64,000 bases of DNA, from assembly GCA_965200235.1 (NCBI GenBank), contig OZ241339.1, positions 1,922,001 to 1,986,000 of the forward strand. Direction: 5' to 3'. The notes below the pieces were generated by a model that worked only from the letters and a program-made list of their open reading frames with translations, made no database searches and was not told where the DNA came from. The DNA is from Azotimanducus chitobiosivorans (GTDB lineage: Bacteria > Pseudomonadota > Gammaproteobacteria > Pseudomonadales > Azotimanducaceae). This document shows positions 63,107-64,000 of this stretch, one piece after another (position 1 is the first letter of the stretch; every line of letters starts with the position of its first letter). The position numbers and the translations under genes were made by a program.

Positions 63107-63177
63107 TGAGGTAGTCGGGGTTGTTTGGACAGCTTGAGGCTGAAAATCAAGATTATTCCAACGAATGAACGCCCTAT
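63107..63177. mobile_element. solitary IS end related to the IS3 element at 33797
   Basis: TGAGGTAGTCGGGGTTGTTTGGACAG and the bases after it line up with the left end of the element at 33797-33870 over about 70 bases, with scattered differences. No transposase frame follows. It is a relic end or a miniature element. Confidence 0.55.
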
Positions 63178-63338
63178 GAAATAAACTTTACGCGAATCAT
63201 GGCGACGCAACAAGATCTGGTGTCCGATGATACTCAGATTCGACGGATTGCCCGTCGGATGAACCGGAAGAAGGTGTTGTCCGCATGTGAGGTTTGCACC
63301 CGCGCATGGACATCCCTCGATCTGCCAACATCCCCCAC

Positions 63339-63895
63339 CTACCCCCGCTCAACCCTAACCCGCCCATCAAGATCCAACTCCGCCAGCGCCTGACGAAGTT
63401 CATCCTCCAAAGACGCAGCTTGAGCTTCCGCCACATCAACACTACACTCCACCAAAACCGAAAGCCCCACCCCAGTGCGAAGCTTCGGAATGACCTTGGT
63501 TCCAAGCCGGTTCCACAACTCCGGCGGCACTGTTCCCGACAAGCGTATCCGCGTTCGGGTGTCACTTGCGGGCGCCCGAGGCGCCGGTTGCTCTTCAGTT
63601 TCAGACTCCGGCTCCCTCGAAACTTCCGAAGGCTCGTCGGACGGAGACGGTGGTACGCCACTATCCCGATCCCGAAGCGCCTCGCTCCGAGCCTTTGTGA
63701 GCAGAAACACACTCCGCTCAAACGCAACCTCCTCAACCCCAACCGGTTCCTCATACCAAATGCGCTCGTACCCGCCATTCTCTTCGGCATTGGAAGCAAG
63801 GCCGAACGAGCCCTCTTGGACAAAGAGCACGATCTTCCCGCGTAGCGCTGCATCAGGGTCAACAAGCCGAGTCAGCGCACCATTGAGAAAGCTCT
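63339..63895 (-). pseudogene. DUF499 anti-phage ATPase, C-terminal remnant
   Basis: The strand reads DPDAALRGKIVLFVQEGSFGL, then ERIWYEEPVGVEEVAFERSV, a disordered linker, and RLSGTVPPELWNRLGTKVIPKLRTG with the VLVECSVDV strand. This C-terminal word pattern belongs to DUF499 proteins, which occur with DUF1156 methylases and DUF3780 in anti-phage clusters. An in-frame TAG upstream (about 63890) and the missing ATPase part make it a fragment. The stop is at 63339. Confidence 0.6.
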
Positions 63896-63918
63896 AGCGC
63901 AAGCTGATGAGCGGCCAT
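63859..63918 (-). other. truncated start with strong RBS (19 codons)
   Basis: AAGGAGACGGGCGC precedes ATG 63918, so a gene once began here. It reads MAAHQLALELSQW and stops after 19 codons. The following sequence is the DUF499 remnant in another frame. I take it as the surviving start of a deleted or frameshifted gene. Confidence 0.3.
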
Positions 63919-63944
63919 GCGCCCGTCTCCTTAAACGCGGGCGG

Positions 63945-64000
63945 CTAATGCCGATCAAGATAACTTGCACCGACTGTCTCGCTGAGCAGGGCTTCCGTTT
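63945..64000 (-). CDS. C-terminal end of a gene continuing outside the window
   Basis: The strand is open from the window edge and reads TEALLSETVGASYLDRH before TAG at 63945-63947. It is followed on the same strand by the AAGGAG-preceded start at 63918. Too short to assign. Confidence 0.35.
   Translation of the reverse strand, partial: TEALLSETVGASYLDRH

Noticed and set aside
63197..63865. 222-residue ORF on the minus strand
   Set aside because: It is the Arg-rich shadow of the DUF499 remnant in another frame.

Overview
The window is moderately GC-rich, densely coded bacterial DNA. A gammaproteobacterium, probably marine or host-associated, fits best. The supports are heme O synthase, HtpX, a TonB-Xanth-Caul type receptor, PurC of the long form, MnmH, an F420-type luciferase-like pair and a CaiB/BaiF CoA transferase. 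This is inferred from gene content only; no 16S or other phylogenetic marker is present.

Region by region. 1-2.5 kb: a partial acyltransferase, an SDR and heme O synthase. 2.4-3.8 kb: toxin-antitoxin-like debris, namely a collapsed AAA/DUF4143 ATPase and a PIN protein. 3.8-21.9 kb: a large glycan-use locus. A ten-gene minus-strand operon (NanE, solute-binding protein, ROK kinase, two ABC permeases, GH38 alpha-mannosidase, MalK-type ATPase, DUF4127, cupin, FAD oxidoreductase) lies back to back with a TonB receptor and a GHL10 glycosyl hydrolase-like lipid-exported protein on the plus strand. A GntR/UTRA regulator follows. Repeated TGGTAT half-sites lie in the divergent promoter and next to the regulator gene. 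The genes suggest import of a mannose- and N-acetylhexosamine-containing glycan through the outer membrane, transport by an ABC importer, trimming by GH38, phosphorylation by the ROK kinase and epimerisation of ManNAc-6-P to GlcNAc-6-P.

21.9-33.4 kb: metabolic and housekeeping genes (ornithine cyclodeaminase-like, GFA, acyl-CoA dehydrogenase, MBL hydrolase, two luciferase-like oxidoreductases, SDR, two Hsp20, a coiled-coil protein with a 33-bp tandem repeat, DsbA-like isomerase, phosphatase, HtpX, DUF4396) up to a tRNA-Thr.

33.4-50.7 kb: an accessory island starting at the tRNA. It contains truncated IS3, IS1595 and IS4 copies, a fused AbrB-PIN remnant and two copies of a 455-bp block with a minimal nucleotidyltransferase (MntA) and a decayed HEPN partner. 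Between these direct repeats lies the most interesting locus: an operon of a ParB-like/OLD-type ATPase fusion overlapping a TOPRIM-like protein by 4 bp, facing a separate AAA ATPase. I read this as a candidate defence system related in layout to PARIS/OLD-type pairs but with an added ParB/Srx domain. A second TonB receptor, DUF3598, a tandem array of four Rpn-type nuclease paralogues, thioesterase, NUDIX and a paralogue of the AAA ATPase complete the island.

50.7-60.4 kb: core-like genes (Hsp70 homologue, CoA transferase, MsrA, Sel1-type lipoprotein, MnmH, PurC, amidotransferase, serine hydrolase) with an orphan VapB. 60.4-64 kb: accessory again, with an in-frame HicA-HicB fusion, a HAD hydrolase, DUF6338 followed by an overlapping 58-residue proline-rich protein, a solitary IS end and the C-terminal remnant of a DUF499 anti-phage ATPase.
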